64,000 nucleotides of DNA from an uncultured Bacteroides sp. (GCF_963677685.1 NZ_OY782186.1:2356001-2420000); one strand, 5' to 3'; shown: positions 1-8,419, numbered from the stretch's first letter. Notes: a model not told the origin generated them from the letters alone. Translations and numbers: made by a program.

Positions 1-1
1 T

Positions 2-664
2 AACATTACCCATGAGCTTAAAACACCACTAGCCGTAGCATACGCCGCCAATGATGCCTTGCTAAATTTTAACAAAGCCGGAGAAAAAGCAGAGCGCGAT
101 AAATATCTCCGTATCTGTCAGGAGCAATTGCAGCGCCTAAGTCGCCTAGTAGAACAGATACTATCTATGAGCATGGAGCAACGAAAGACTTTCAAACTCC
201 ATCTTGAAAAAGTATCCCTTCACACCTTAATCAAACCGCTAATAGAACAACATGAGATGAAAGCCGACAAGCCCATCCGGATCTCATGCAATAGTGCAGA
301 AAACGATTGTGAAATAACAGTCGATAAAATACACTTCAGCAACATTATTAGCAACTTGCTGGACAATGCCGTGAAATATTCTACAGAAGAAGCAAACATT
401 ACCCTAACATGCGTCACCTATAACGATCATATAGAAATCTCTGTTGCAGACCATGGCATAGGCATCTCCGCAGAAAGACAAAAACATATATTTGATAAAT
501 TCTACCGAGTGCCAACAGGAAATCTGCACAATGTAAAAGGCTACGGATTGGGGCTCTATTACGTCAAAACCATGATCGAAAAACATGGTGGTACAGTTGA
601 TGTAGAAAGTGAGCCGGGAAAAGGAAGCACTTTCAAGCTAACGCTAAAGACTGAAATGTCATAA
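2..664 (+). CDS. Sensor histidine kinase, 3' part (5' end outside window)
   Basis: The reading frame is open to the window edge, so only the kinase core is present. The first residues contain the HisKA H-box (ITHELKTPLAVAY), where the histidine is autophosphorylated. The ATPase domain follows with an N-box (NLLDNAVKYS), G1 (DHGIGIS) and G2 (KGYGLGLYYV). The sensor and membrane segments would lie upstream. The next gene is an OmpR-type response regulator 63 bp downstream on the same strand, so the two should form a cognate pair. The signal sensed cannot be told from this fragment. Confidence 0.95.
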   Translation, partial: NITHELKTPLAVAYAANDALLNFNKAGEKAERDKYLRICQEQLQRLSRLVEQILSMSMEQRKTFKLHLEKVSLHTLIKPLIEQHEMKADKPIRISCNSAENDCEITVDKIHFSNIISNLLDNAVKYSTEEANITLTCVTYNDHIEISVADHGIGISAERQKHIFDKFYRVPTGNLHNVKGYGLGLYYVKTMIEKHGGTVDVESEPGKGSTFKLTLKTEMS

Positions 665-727
665 TTAGCCCGGCCTGAAAACTCACACAATAAATAGCAG
701 AGAAAGATATAGAAAAACAAGAAGAAT

Positions 728-1423
728 ATGAAGAGCGAAAAGATAAACGTATTATTGGTAGAAGACGAACAGACACTTGCCATGATTATAAAAGATACTC
801 TCGAAGAGAAGAATTTTGTAATCCATACAGCATTCAATGGCGAAGAGGGGCTGAAAAGTTTCTTTGAATGCCGTCCAGATGTACTTGTGGCGGACGTGAT
901 GATGCCTTTAATGGATGGCTTTGAGATGGTCCGTCGCATCAGACAATCAGACAAGAAAACGCCTGTGCTCTTCCTCACTGCCCGATCCGCCATCAACGAT
1001 GTAGTCGAAGGCTTTGAACTTGGGGCTAATGACTACCTCAAAAAACCATTTGGCATGCAAGAACTCATTGTCCGCATTAAAGCATTAGCAGGAAAAGGGT
1101 TCAATGATATAAACCCAGAAGAGACTTCCAAATTTGATATTGGCAACTACCTGTTCGATTCTACCACCCAAACCCTTACATTAGCAGGAACAAAAAAAGA
1201 ACTCTCACATCGTGAATCAGAAATATTAAAACGACTCTGCGAAAACAGAGATCAGGTAGTCAACAGTCAAACTCTCCTACTCGATCTTTGGGGAGACGAT
1301 AACTTCTTCAATTCCCGCAGTTTGCACGTATTCATGACAAAGCTGCGCCACAAACTCTCTAAAGACGAGCGAATACGCATTGTCAACGTTCGTGGCATTG
1401 GTTATAAAATGATAATAGACTAA
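728..1423 (+). CDS. OmpR/PhoB-family response regulator
   Basis: This 231-aa protein has an N-terminal receiver domain (residues about 5-120): an acidic pair near the start (EDE), phospho-acceptor Asp in VADVMMPLMDG, Thr in FLTAR and Lys in KKPF. The C-terminal winged helix (about 135-228) ends in the typical RIVNVRGIGYKM strand. It probably takes phosphate from the kinase encoded just upstream and controls transcription. The following secreted-protein gene starts 1 bp after its stop, so the three genes look like one operon. Targets are unknown. Confidence 0.95.
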   Translation: MKSEKINVLLVEDEQTLAMIIKDTLEEKNFVIHTAFNGEEGLKSFFECRPDVLVADVMMPLMDGFEMVRRIRQSDKKTPVLFLTARSAINDVVEGFELGANDYLKKPFGMQELIVRIKALAGKGFNDINPEETSKFDIGNYLFDSTTQTLTLAGTKKELSHRESEILKRLCENRDQVVNSQTLLLDLWGDDNFFNSRSLHVFMTKLRHKLSKDERIRIVNVRGIGYKMIID

Positions 1424-1424
1424 T

Positions 1425-1964
1425 ATGAAAAAAGGAATTTTATTTTTCGCCATATTGATGGTATCGATAACCACCATGGCACAATCAGAACAGCAGTCAG
1501 ATAGCCTTGTATTACATTCTCCAAAGGCTCAATCTTTTGGAAAGTATATGCTCGATGTAAACCTCTATTCCAAACCTGCTTTTCGCCTCCCTTCATACAT
1601 GGAGATGCTTAAAACAACACCAAGTATGGAGAATTTTCTTGAATCCCTCTATCGCTCTCCGCAATGGGTATTTACCAAAGCTGGTCCAAACGACCTTCCC
1701 ACTTTGCAGTACACATACGTAACGCCTTACTCCTCTTCTCATTCCATCATGCAAAACATCGGTATGGGAAGTATCAAGCTCAATAAAAATCTGAAATTGA
1801 ACCTGTACGGTCAATATACACCCGAAGGGCACAAAATAAAAGGGAACAACCTCCTCCCTTGGCAAAAGGATGATTTTATGGGAGGCATGGAGCTAAAAGT
1901 AAACAACAATTTCGGCATTCGTATTGAAGTGCAGCGCAAAGGGTACGATCCTTACAATTATTAA
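1425..1964 (+). CDS. Secreted hypothetical protein in the two-component operon
   Basis: This 179-aa protein begins with a clear signal peptide (hydrophobic FFAILMVSI, then a TTMAQ cleavage region), so it should be periplasmic or at the outer membrane. The rest alternates polar and hydrophobic residues, suggesting beta strands, with regularly spaced LKLNLYGQY and GMELKVNNNFGI. It resembles a Bacteroidales family of unknown function (possibly DUF4858, not verified). It starts 1 bp after the response regulator, so it may be an accessory or output of that system. No catalytic motif is seen. Confidence 0.75.
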   Translation: MKKGILFFAILMVSITTMAQSEQQSDSLVLHSPKAQSFGKYMLDVNLYSKPAFRLPSYMEMLKTTPSMENFLESLYRSPQWVFTKAGPNDLPTLQYTYVTPYSSSHSIMQNIGMGSIKLNKNLKLNLYGQYTPEGHKIKGNNLLPWQKDDFMGGMELKVNNNFGIRIEVQRKGYDPYNY

Positions 1965-2059
1965 TAGACAATAAGGCACATCATCATAATTTAGCTAGTA
2001 TAGAGCAAAAATTAGCTATTTTTTCATTCATTTCGATAACAAGAATATCAAAAAACGAG

Positions 2060-2067
2060 TATATTTG
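2060..2067 (+). promoter_or_regulatory. -7 box of the tRNA-Ser promoter
   Basis: TATATTTG matches the Bacteroides -7 consensus TAnnTTTG and lies 12 bp before the first base of the tRNA. Confidence 0.65.
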
Positions 2068-2079
2068 CGTTCACATAAA

Positions 2080-2167
2080 GGAAAGATGCCAGAGTGATCG
2101 AATGGGACGGACTCGAAATCCGTTGTACGGCCTTGCTGTACCGTGGGTTTGAATCCCACTCTTTCCG
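2080..2167 (+). tRNA. tRNA-Ser (anticodon CGA)
   Basis: An 88-nt class II tRNA. The acceptor arms GGAAAGA and TCTTTCC pair perfectly, followed by a G discriminator. The anticodon arm is ACGGA-CTCGAAA-TCCGT, giving anticodon CGA, which reads UCG serine codons. A long variable arm (about GTACGGC...GCTGTAC) precedes the T arm (GTGGG-TTTGAAT-CCCAC). The 3' CCA is not encoded, as is common in Bacteroidales. An intrinsic terminator follows. I found no second copy of its 3' end in the window, so there is no evidence that it served as an integration site. Confidence 0.95.
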
Positions 2168-2201
2168 CTAAGAGCTTTAGAGAAAAAGCCCCAAATAAGA
2201 C

Positions 2202-2237
2202 AAGCCCTGCAAATCCACGGATCTGCAGGGCTTTTTA
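2202..2237 (+). terminator. Intrinsic terminator after tRNA-Ser
   Basis: A 10-bp perfect stem (AAGCCCTGCA / TGCAGGGCTT) with an 11-nt loop is followed by TTTTTATT. It also abuts the 3' end of the leftward small membrane-protein gene, so it may act in both directions. Confidence 0.85.
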
Positions 2238-2480
2238 TTGTTTATGCTTTCTCGAAGCGATCAATTTAGAACCGATCATTTGCCCTATAAAAGCTAGTAC
2301 GATAAAAAGAGGTATGGCTATTTTAGGCGTATCAAACCAAATCCGTAATGGAATTATCAATGGAATAGAAGCATGTATCATCAACCACCACATAAGTGTC
2401 ATTTTCTGATACCTAGCCCTGAATTTACCTAAAAAAATATTTATTATCAATGAAACTGCCGATACTATTACTACACTCAT
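2235..2480 (-). CDS. Small membrane protein of unknown function
   Basis: This 81-aa protein has two or three hydrophobic segments (MSVVIVSAVSLIINIF, LMWWLMIHASIPLIIPL, AIPLFIVLAFIGQMIG) and a basic tail (ASRKHKQ). The frame is open further upstream, but starting there would overlap the end of the cytochrome b gene by about 100 bp. I chose the ATG 17 bp after that gene's stop. It is the last gene of the leftward cytochrome b/VIT/radical SAM series. I do not recognise the family. Confidence 0.6.
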   Translation of the reverse strand: MSVVIVSAVSLIINIFLGKFRARYQKMTLMWWLMIHASIPLIIPLRIWFDTPKIAIPLFIVLAFIGQMIGSKLIASRKHKQ

Positions 2481-2497
2481 AAATGTAAAAGATTTAA

Positions 2498-3148
2498 TTA
2501 TGCTTGCCCAAATCCTAGAAAGAAATAGATGGGTATTATTATGTAACCAGTCGTTATCACATAAGAGTAAATAATTGCTATTGTCCGTAATCTCGGCAAC
2601 CATTTATCATTATTTAATCCCATAGATTGAAACATGCTCCAAAACCCATGGCTTACATGAAAACCAATAGCTAATATCCAGATCACATATACAGATACAT
2701 TCCACCAATTTGAGAATGTGGCAACAACAAGATCGTAAGGATTTGCCTTTGCATTTCCAAGAAATTCTTGCAACTGTATTTCTGCCCAGAAATGGTTTAA
2801 GTGAATGATGAGTAAGCCTAGAATAATAATTCCGAGTGCAAACATGTTTTTGGACGCCCATGAAACTTTGGGATGCTTGCCTTTAACTGTATAATCCGTT
2901 GGACGTGCTTTTCTGTTTTGTATTGTTAGTATAACTCCCATTGCTATATGCACTATAAATCCGAGTGCAAGAACGGGAACCATCATTTTTATGAATATAT
3001 TCTCACTCATAAAATGAGAAGCCCTTTCGTATGCCTCCCTCGATATTATTGCAGTAAAATTAATGGCTAAGTGCAGAGTTAGAAACATTATGAGAAACAT
3101 CCCGCTAATGCTCATTACTAATTTTCTTCCGATTGATGATGACTTCAT
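2498..3148 (-). CDS. SdhC-type diheme cytochrome b558 subunit, orphan
   Basis: This 216-aa integral membrane protein has five hydrophobic helices and the His pattern of the b558 succinate dehydrogenase/fumarate reductase anchor family (LTLHLAINF, FIVHIAMGV, IIHLNHFW, FHVSHGFWSMFQSMG). In this family the anchor holds two b hemes and passes electrons between quinone and the flavoprotein/iron-sulfur subunits. Bacteroidales normally encode it directly before frdA and frdB. Neither is present here: a VIT-like gene lies upstream and a small membrane protein downstream. It may be a paralog serving another partner, or a relic. The gene itself looks intact. Confidence 0.85.
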   Translation of the reverse strand: MKSSSIGRKLVMSISGMFLIMFLTLHLAINFTAIISREAYERASHFMSENIFIKMMVPVLALGFIVHIAMGVILTIQNRKARPTDYTVKGKHPKVSWASKNMFALGIIILGLLIIHLNHFWAEIQLQEFLGNAKANPYDLVVATFSNWWNVSVYVIWILAIGFHVSHGFWSMFQSMGLNNDKWLPRLRTIAIIYSYVITTGYIIIPIYFFLGFGQA

Positions 3149-3166
3149 TGTTTGTGTTATTTTGAG

Positions 3167-4039
3167 TTAGACGTTTATATTAAATACTCTGTTTACAATC
3201 AGGCCAATAAAAAAACTAATTGTCGCCACACCGAGACTGATTAAAACCATTTCAAGAAAATGTTTCCTAAAAGGCGTACCTTTCGCAATCGAAACATAGT
3301 AGTTGAATCCTCCAATAATTGCTACAGCTGTACAAAGAGTAATAAGCAAGGCAATAAAAACATTATCGATGATCAAATAAGGAACTATCAGCGCAATTAC
3401 CGTTATTATATAAGCAGTACCCGTGTAAAAGGCCGCCGTAAGAGGTTTCACTTTCCCGCTATTTTCTGTTTTTGTAGATAAATACTCCGACCCTGCCATA
3501 GAAAAGGCTGCCGAAATACCTGTTATCAACCCAACCGCAGCTATTAAGAAAGAATTCTGAATGCCTAATGTCAGTCCGGCAAGAACTCCCGTAAGTTCCA
3601 CCAACGCATCGTTTAATCCAAGTATGATAGAACCAAGATAACTAAGAGGTTTGTCCTTTAACACTTCAATTAATTTGTCTTCATACTCCTTTTCTCTCTG
3701 GTACATCTCCTCTGCTTCAGGAAAATCAGAACGCATAGCTCTGTATGTTTCTATTCCCTTATGAGCATCACGCTCTAACAATTTAATTCCAAAAGTAAGT
3801 CCAAAGCAACGGATGATAAAGACATAAAGCGGAACTTTCCACCTATAAGGTTGGACTTCCTGTTTGGTATATGATTCCCAGATTTCAGACTGTCGCTCTT
3901 CTCCTTTTGCTATTTGAAGAAGGAGCTCTTTGTTTTTCTTATCTTTCTCAAAATCAGCGACCCGATAATAAACCTTTGCTTCAGTCAGTTCTGCACGTTG
4001 AGCTTCCAGTATTTTACTATTCAACTCTATTATACCCAT
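3167..4039 (-). CDS. Ferritin-like domain fused to a VIT1/CCC1 metal transporter
   Basis: In this 290-aa protein, residues 1 to about 130 are helical and rich in Glu/Lys (KVYYRVADFEKDKKNKELL, KGEERQSEIWESY), like the rubrerythrin/ferritin-like domain of bacterial VIT proteins. Residues about 130-290 form five hydrophobic helices of the VIT1/CCC1 family, including SIILGLNDALVELTGVLAGL and GISAAFSMAGSEYLST. Family members move Fe2+ or Mn2+ across membranes. It ends 18 bp before the cytochrome b gene and starts 86 bp after the radical SAM gene, so it is probably cotranscribed with both. A role in iron handling is likely; the exact metal is unknown. Confidence 0.88.
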   Translation of the reverse strand: MGIIELNSKILEAQRAELTEAKVYYRVADFEKDKKNKELLLQIAKGEERQSEIWESYTKQEVQPYRWKVPLYVFIIRCFGLTFGIKLLERDAHKGIETYRAMRSDFPEAEEMYQREKEYEDKLIEVLKDKPLSYLGSIILGLNDALVELTGVLAGLTLGIQNSFLIAAVGLITGISAAFSMAGSEYLSTKTENSGKVKPLTAAFYTGTAYIITVIALIVPYLIIDNVFIALLITLCTAVAIIGGFNYYVSIAKGTPFRKHFLEMVLISLGVATISFFIGLIVNRVFNINV

Positions 4040-4125
4040 ATATGATAAAATTTATTTAAAATAATTCTCATTACATTTCTCCCCTCCTAACCCCTGCTGA
4101 TTAGAACAGCCTTTTTGATTGTTTA

Positions 4126-5244
4126 TTACGCATCATTCAACATTTGCTTCACCTGTTCTTCATGTCCAAATAAAGTGCAGCCACCGGAATTTTCTCCTCC
4201 TATTAAACCGGACTTTCTTAGCTTTGCGAAAAAAGGTGATTTTAAGGCCTCTTTCAATCCCGTTTCTGCGACGTTTCTATCTGAATAAGGAGAAAAAGGA
4301 CAAACTTCGGCTTCTCCTTCCGAACTAATATGTAAAAAGCCTCTTCCGGCAGCCAAACAGCCACCCATAGCCTTTTCATCACCGGGAAAGGATAAAAATA
4401 GGATGTCCTCATAAGCAACTTTGAGTCTTTCAAGATTGACCTCCATTTGTGCAATGCCCTTCTCATCTAATCCCAAATAACTTGCACTTGCTTCTGCCTG
4501 GGCATATTCAACATAAAATATGATTTTGCACCCTAATTCTTTCAGTAGCTTTACATAAGAAAGAGAGGTGACCATATCTAGATTCTCTGTTGATATGGTA
4601 ATTGATGCGCCATAAAAGAGATCTCTATCTTTCAGTAATTCGATAGAATGGATAACCTTGTTAAACACTCCAAGTCCTCGCCTATCATCAAGACTCTCCT
4701 TACACCCTTCAATACTTAATATCGGTACTAAATTCAAATGCTTTGAGAAAAAATCAAGATATGGCTCTGTTATCATCGTTCCATTAGTAAATATTGGAAA
4801 TATCATCTCTTTTATCTCGGCAGCAGCTTTAAGTATATCTTTCCTCAAAAGAGGTTCGCCACCAATCAAAATATTAAAATTGATCCCCATTTTATTAGCA
4901 TCAAGAAATATTTGTTTCCATTGTTCCGCCGTTAATTCTGCTTTTTTGCCTTTTTCCACGGTCTCGCAATTACTGTTTGCACAAGCATAGCAGCCTTTAC
5001 AAGTAAGATTACAATTAGTGGCGATACTTGATATAAGAAAAGGAGGAATATGAAGATTTTCCTTTTCCTTATACGCTTTTCTTCTTTTCTCCAACTTAGC
5101 GAACACTTTCTGCATTCTATAGATAAACAGTGATTCTTTCGGGTTGCTAAACACAGCTTTATAAGCGTTAGACATTATATTTCTGATAGCATTATTCAGA
5201 TAATCATCTAACGAAAAACGAGGATAAGTATATTTCTCTTTCAT
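4126..5244 (-). CDS. Radical SAM/SPASM-like protein
   Basis: This 372-aa protein carries a radical SAM cluster motif at about residues 77-85 (CNLTCKGCY), which binds a 4Fe-4S cluster and cleaves S-adenosylmethionine. A SAM-binding glycine motif follows (ILIGGEPLLR). The C-terminal part has further cysteines (GGCLAAGRGF, EVCPFSPY, GGCTLFG) consistent with a SPASM/twitch auxiliary cluster region. Such enzymes modify peptides or proteins or act in anaerobic sulfatase-type maturation. No precursor peptide is evident nearby, so the substrate is unknown. Its promoter carries the same operator array as the upstream two-component system, which probably controls it. Confidence 0.88.
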   Translation of the reverse strand: MKEKYTYPRFSLDDYLNNAIRNIMSNAYKAVFSNPKESLFIYRMQKVFAKLEKRRKAYKEKENLHIPPFLISSIATNCNLTCKGCYACANSNCETVEKGKKAELTAEQWKQIFLDANKMGINFNILIGGEPLLRKDILKAAAEIKEMIFPIFTNGTMITEPYLDFFSKHLNLVPILSIEGCKESLDDRRGLGVFNKVIHSIELLKDRDLFYGASITISTENLDMVTSLSYVKLLKELGCKIIFYVEYAQAEASASYLGLDEKGIAQMEVNLERLKVAYEDILFLSFPGDEKAMGGCLAAGRGFLHISSEGEAEVCPFSPYSDRNVAETGLKEALKSPFFAKLRKSGLIGGENSGGCTLFGHEEQVKQMLNDA

Positions 5245-5267
5245 TGTATCCGTATTATTTTCTTATG

Positions 5268-5335
5268 CAAAGATAAAGTGAATAAGAAAAGCAAAGCTTA
5301 AGATTAACTTAGGGTATTCTTAAGATTTGCTTAGG
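5268..5335 (-). promoter_or_regulatory. Promoter with four 11-bp-spaced CYTAAG sites, radical SAM operon
   Basis: On the minus strand, CCTAAG, CTTAAG, CCTAAG and CTTAAG occur exactly 11 bp apart (plus-strand starts 5330, 5319, 5308 and 5297). They are followed 21 bp later by TATCTTTG (5268-5275), a Bacteroides -7 box. Helically phased direct repeats upstream of a promoter are typical of OmpR-family regulators. The response regulator gene at 6503-7165 has the same motif at the same distance in its own promoter. Confidence 0.75.
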
Positions 5336-5409
5336 GCGGCAGGATCAAAAAGCAAAAGCCTCACAATTATAAATTGCAAGGCTTTACTTCGTATACTTTC
5401 GCTCTTAGA

Positions 5410-6516
5410 TTATACCTCTGCAAGAGCAAGCGGGATCGTAAGTTTTACCAATGTGTGTTTGTCAACCTCACTAGTTATTTCTATTTCAATATTCAGCAAA
5501 GAACAGAAACGCTGTACGATAGGCAAACCTAAACCGAAGCCATTAGCTTCTCTATGCTCAGAATTATAAGCACGGTAAAATTTCTCAAAGATATGCTGTA
5601 AGTTTTTATTCGGGATACCACTCCCTGTATTTTTTATTTCTACAATGAGCTGCCTGTCCATCTCATAAGTTTTTATTTCTATCTCCCCTTCCTTATTCGT
5701 ATATTTAACAGCATTCGATATCAGATTATTCAGGATAGTAGTAAACGAATACCCATCCGTATAAACAGATGTTCCTTTAGGAGAAATAAGCGTTTTTACT
5801 TCAATTTTCTTGCTTAGTATTTCGTCGCAGAATAGACAGACACTATTGTTTATTAAGTCCTCTAATGGATATTGATCGTAATTCAAAGAGCATTTACCCT
5901 CTTCGTATCGTGTCAAAATCAACAATTGTTCAACCATATCATTCAGCTTATCCACTTCCTTAACACAAGAAGTTATCTTCTCCTTATATTCAGCTTCGGT
6001 GCGTGGTTTGCGAATAAGAACTTCCATTGTTCCTTTAAGAACTGCAAGTGGAGTGCGAAACTCATGTGAAGCATACGAAGTAAATGATTTCTCGCGTTCT
6101 ATAGCATGTTCGATCCTGTCTAGCAAGTTATTAATAGTAGCCGACAGCTCATACAATTCATCTTTATGGCTGGGGAGCGGTATTCTTGCACTCAGATTGT
6201 TGTGCGTTATAGTATTGGATATTTCTATAATATCTCTTATGGGTTTTGTACTTCTTTGAGCTATTTTACGAGATAAAATAAACAAAAACAGTAACGTAAA
6301 AAAGCATCCTACACAACAAACCCTAAGAAGTATCAAAAAGAGATACTGCACATTTTCTATTGTAATATGGGCTGCATCCAATCTTTCAACATGAACTTTG
6401 AAAGTAATAAGTATTATAGCACACAGAATCATCGTCAATATGGCAGTGCTAACTATAATACTGATTGCAATTCTATTTTGAAGTGATATGTTTTTCATTC
6501 CTTTATTCATTTGCAA
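5410..6516 (-). CDS. Sensor histidine kinase with minimal sensor loop
   Basis: This 368-aa protein has two transmembrane helices (residues about 14-36 and 47-69) separated by only a short external loop, then a HAMP linker, a HisKA domain with the phospho-His in SYASHEFRTPLAVLKG, and an ATPase domain (NLISNAVKYT; GFGLGLPIV). The missing periplasmic domain suggests it senses the membrane, an internal signal or a partner protein. Its start overlaps the response regulator gene by 14 bp, so the pair is translationally coupled. The radical SAM/VIT/cytochrome b genes lie directly downstream behind their own promoter. Confidence 0.93.
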   Translation of the reverse strand: MQMNKGMKNISLQNRIAISIIVSTAILTMILCAIILITFKVHVERLDAAHITIENVQYLFLILLRVCCVGCFFTLLFLFILSRKIAQRSTKPIRDIIEISNTITHNNLSARIPLPSHKDELYELSATINNLLDRIEHAIEREKSFTSYASHEFRTPLAVLKGTMEVLIRKPRTEAEYKEKITSCVKEVDKLNDMVEQLLILTRYEEGKCSLNYDQYPLEDLINNSVCLFCDEILSKKIEVKTLISPKGTSVYTDGYSFTTILNNLISNAVKYTNKEGEIEIKTYEMDRQLIVEIKNTGSGIPNKNLQHIFEKFYRAYNSEHREANGFGLGLPIVQRFCSLLNIEIEITSEVDKHTLVKLTIPLALAEV

Positions 6517-7165
6517 TATAACCGACCCCTCTTACCGTTTTTATATTTCCATTTTCTTTGTTCATTTTCAACTTCTTACGTAGAGAGTTCATGAACACGT
6601 CAATAACACCGGTATCATACTCAAAATTGATACTCCACACCTTGTCTATAATCTCATCTCGCGTACATATCTTACCTTTATTGCGAATTAGAAATTCGAG
6701 CAATGCAAATTCTCGTTTTGTAAGAGAAATCTCTTCATCTCCATTAAAAACTTGATAAGAAGACTTGTTCAGAGCTATATCTCCAAGCGTTAAGATTTCA
6801 TCCTCTTGCCTATCTCTAAAATGTATTTTAATTCTTTCGAGTAGTTCCTCAAAAGAAAACGGTTTTTTGATATAATCATTAGCCCCTGCTCTCAGCCCTT
6901 CTATCGTTTCTTTTACAGTATCTTTTGCTGTAAGAAATATAATTGGAGTCTCTTTATCTTGCTTATGCAAGGCTTTACAGACGTCTATCCCATCCATTTT
7001 GGGGAGCATCCAATCCAATAATACCAAGTCGGGCTTAGAGATCGCAAACTTCTCTAAACCTTGTATGCCGTCGGCAGCTATCATAATATCATACCCCTCT
7101 TCTTCCAAGCCTTCTTTCAGAAAGTTGTAGATACCCGGTTCATCTTCTATTATCAGAATATTCAT
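6503..7165 (-). CDS. OmpR-family response regulator, probable regulator of the radical SAM operon
   Basis: This 220-aa protein has a receiver domain with acidic pair IEDE, phospho-acceptor Asp in LVLLDWMLPKMDG, Thr in FLTAK and Lys in KKPF, then a winged-helix DNA-binding domain (about 125-220) ending in NIKTVRGVGYIA. It overlaps the kinase gene by 14 bp. Phased CTTAAG repeats lie upstream of both this gene and the radical SAM gene, each 21 bp from a -7 box. This suggests autoregulation plus control of the downstream metal/redox genes. That link is inferred from the shared sites, not proven. Confidence 0.93.
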   Translation of the reverse strand: MNILIIEDEPGIYNFLKEGLEEEGYDIMIAADGIQGLEKFAISKPDLVLLDWMLPKMDGIDVCKALHKQDKETPIIFLTAKDTVKETIEGLRAGANDYIKKPFSFEELLERIKIHFRDRQEDEILTLGDIALNKSSYQVFNGDEEISLTKREFALLEFLIRNKGKICTRDEIIDKVWSINFEYDTGVIDVFMNSLRKKLKMNKENGNIKTVRGVGYIANE

Positions 7166-7249
7166 AATCTTTATCTAAAAGTCGCAATATACAAATTTAC
7201 GTAATAAATAAGATATACTTTTACGGTTAGTATATGAGCTATATCGCTG

Positions 7250-7295
7250 CAAAGGTAAAAAACAGATATTTAATAAAACTTAAGGTTAGCTTAAG
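7250..7295 (-). promoter_or_regulatory. Promoter with phased CTTAAG sites, two-component operon
   Basis: Two CTTAAG sites (7290-7295 and 7279-7284) are spaced 11 bp apart on the minus strand. A -7 box TACCTTTG (7250-7257) begins 21 bp after the second site. The layout and spacing match the radical SAM promoter at 5268-5335. Confidence 0.72.
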
Positions 7296-7340
7296 TTTTA
7301 GCTTTTCTAGAAACGTACAAGGCTGTGTAGAGTTGTATAA

Positions 7341-7622
7341 CCTTTAGATATAATCGGGAATGTGCGTTATCAATCAGATTGTGATAAAGTCATTATTCGC
7401 AAAACACAGCTCACTCCTTCATTCTTTGATCTAAAGACACGTTTAGCAGGAGAAATTCTGCAAAAATTCTCCACTTACGGAATGCGCATAGCTATTGTGG
7501 GTGATTTCTCGCAAGTCAGCAGCAAAAGTTTACATGATTTTATACTAGAGAGCAATAACGGAAAACAGGTTGCTTTTGTGGGAGGTATAGAAGAAGCTAT
7601 AGATAAATTGAAAGATTTCTGA
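7341..7622 (+). pseudogene. DUF4180-like gene, N-terminally truncated
   Basis: From about 7362 the frame reads a good DUF4180-like core (CDKVIIRKTQLTPSFFDLKT, GMRIAIVGDFSQ, KSLHDFILESNNGKQ). Residues before the GTG at 7362 still fit the family (LDIIGNV), but an in-frame TAA at 7338-7340 ends the homology. The usual first 30 or so residues are missing. The 86-aa frame could in principle be translated from the GTG, but it would lack the start of the domain. It lies at the left edge of the decayed mobile element. The function of DUF4180 is not established. Confidence 0.7.
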
Positions 7623-7937
7623 TACATTAAACTATTATTTACGGTAGAAACCAAAAACGCAATAGAATTCCTATTGATTTTGAGAGTTAAGCATACGGTA
7701 AAAAGAGGGCAAAACAGTAAAGCCCTTGTCCTTAGAAATATTTAATCGAATAACGATCATAGAAACGATTCTATGATTACAAGTTCCCCAACCTATCAAA
7801 ATCGGATACAATCACCTAATGAACTTATAGGGTGAAGACTACGTTATATGTCGCGTCCCACACCAAAGCCAATGGTATAATCCTATCAATCCGACGTTTA
7901 TAACTAATGACTACTAGGCATACACCACCATTATGCT
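7623..7937. other. Gene-free stretch
   Basis: No plausible gene is seen here. A small inverted repeat (ATCATAGAA/TTCTATGAT, about 7756-7778) is the only structure noted. The stretch lies between two decayed genes and is probably degenerate mobile-element DNA. Confidence 0.5.
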
Positions 7938-8126
7938 AAACCTAAACCGAAGCTAGATACAGAAGAGAAACAAGGCGATTTCTTTATGGAATCTCCCATT
8001 ATCTTGTTGTCCGCTATTATTTGGTTTCTCAAGATATCCAACGGTGATAAGGAAAGCAAAGTGATGCAAAACACTGTCGGGTATATTTTTCCCTGGCAGG
8101 TAGTTGAAGAAACAGCCAAAACATTA
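7938..8126 (+). pseudogene. mobC: mobC/TraG-type coupling protein, internal fragment
   Basis: The frame reads DTEEKQGDFF then FMESPIILLSAIIWFLKI, typical of the Bacteroides MobC/TraG-type coupling ATPase, which feeds relaxase-bound DNA to the conjugation pore. It then jumps to GDKESKVMQNTVGYIF and ETAKTL, which lie much further along the family sequence, so a large internal piece has been deleted (near 8038). The homology stops at TTA (8124-8126). The family continuation, SDRFGKV and onward, is found on the opposite strand at 15508 and below. The N-terminal ATPase part is absent. Non-functional. Confidence 0.75.
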
Positions 8127-8358
8127 GGACAGGTTCGATATGGCCGAAAAGAAAATCGACCGATTGGCAATCCAGCGTAATTGTTTGAATGGTGAACAGC
8201 TTTTGGATAATCAGAATTTGATGTTTCTTTTGAAGGTAAGTCTCCGCACTCTCCAACGCTATCGGGCAAAAGGTATCCTACCCTATATCAAACTGGACGA
8301 TGGCAGGTGTTATTATAAAGCTACTGATGTACATAATTTAATAAGAGAAAGGTATTAA
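8127..8358 (+). pseudogene. HTH (excisionase/MerR-like) gene, 3' part displaced by inversion
   Basis: A 72-aa frame starts at the ATG at 8140. It contains a helix-turn-helix typical of small DNA-binding proteins of Bacteroides mobile elements (LMFLLKVSLRTLQRYRAKGI, then YYKATDVHNLI). The residues just before the ATG (DRF-D) belong to the same family, but the natural N-terminus (MNIDRETFIAWMER) now lies on the minus strand at 15512-15555. The fragment keeps the whole HTH and might still be translated, but as a gene it is broken. Confidence 0.7.
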
Positions 8359-8419
8359 TATTCTATTATATCTTTCATTTTTAGTACTTTTAACGACAAA
8401 TTAATTTATAGAACTACAG

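Noticed and set aside
2080..2167. tRNA-Ser as the integration site of the neighbouring element
   Set aside because: No second copy of the tRNA 3' end was found and no integrase gene is present in the window.
2143..2409. An 88-aa plus-strand frame next to the tRNA
   Set aside because: It starts inside tRNA-Ser, crosses the terminator and is antisense to the small membrane-protein gene.
7986..8180. A 64-aa plus-strand frame as an independent gene
   Set aside because: Its sequence is a piece of mobC with an internal deletion, followed by out-of-family residues after the inversion joint.
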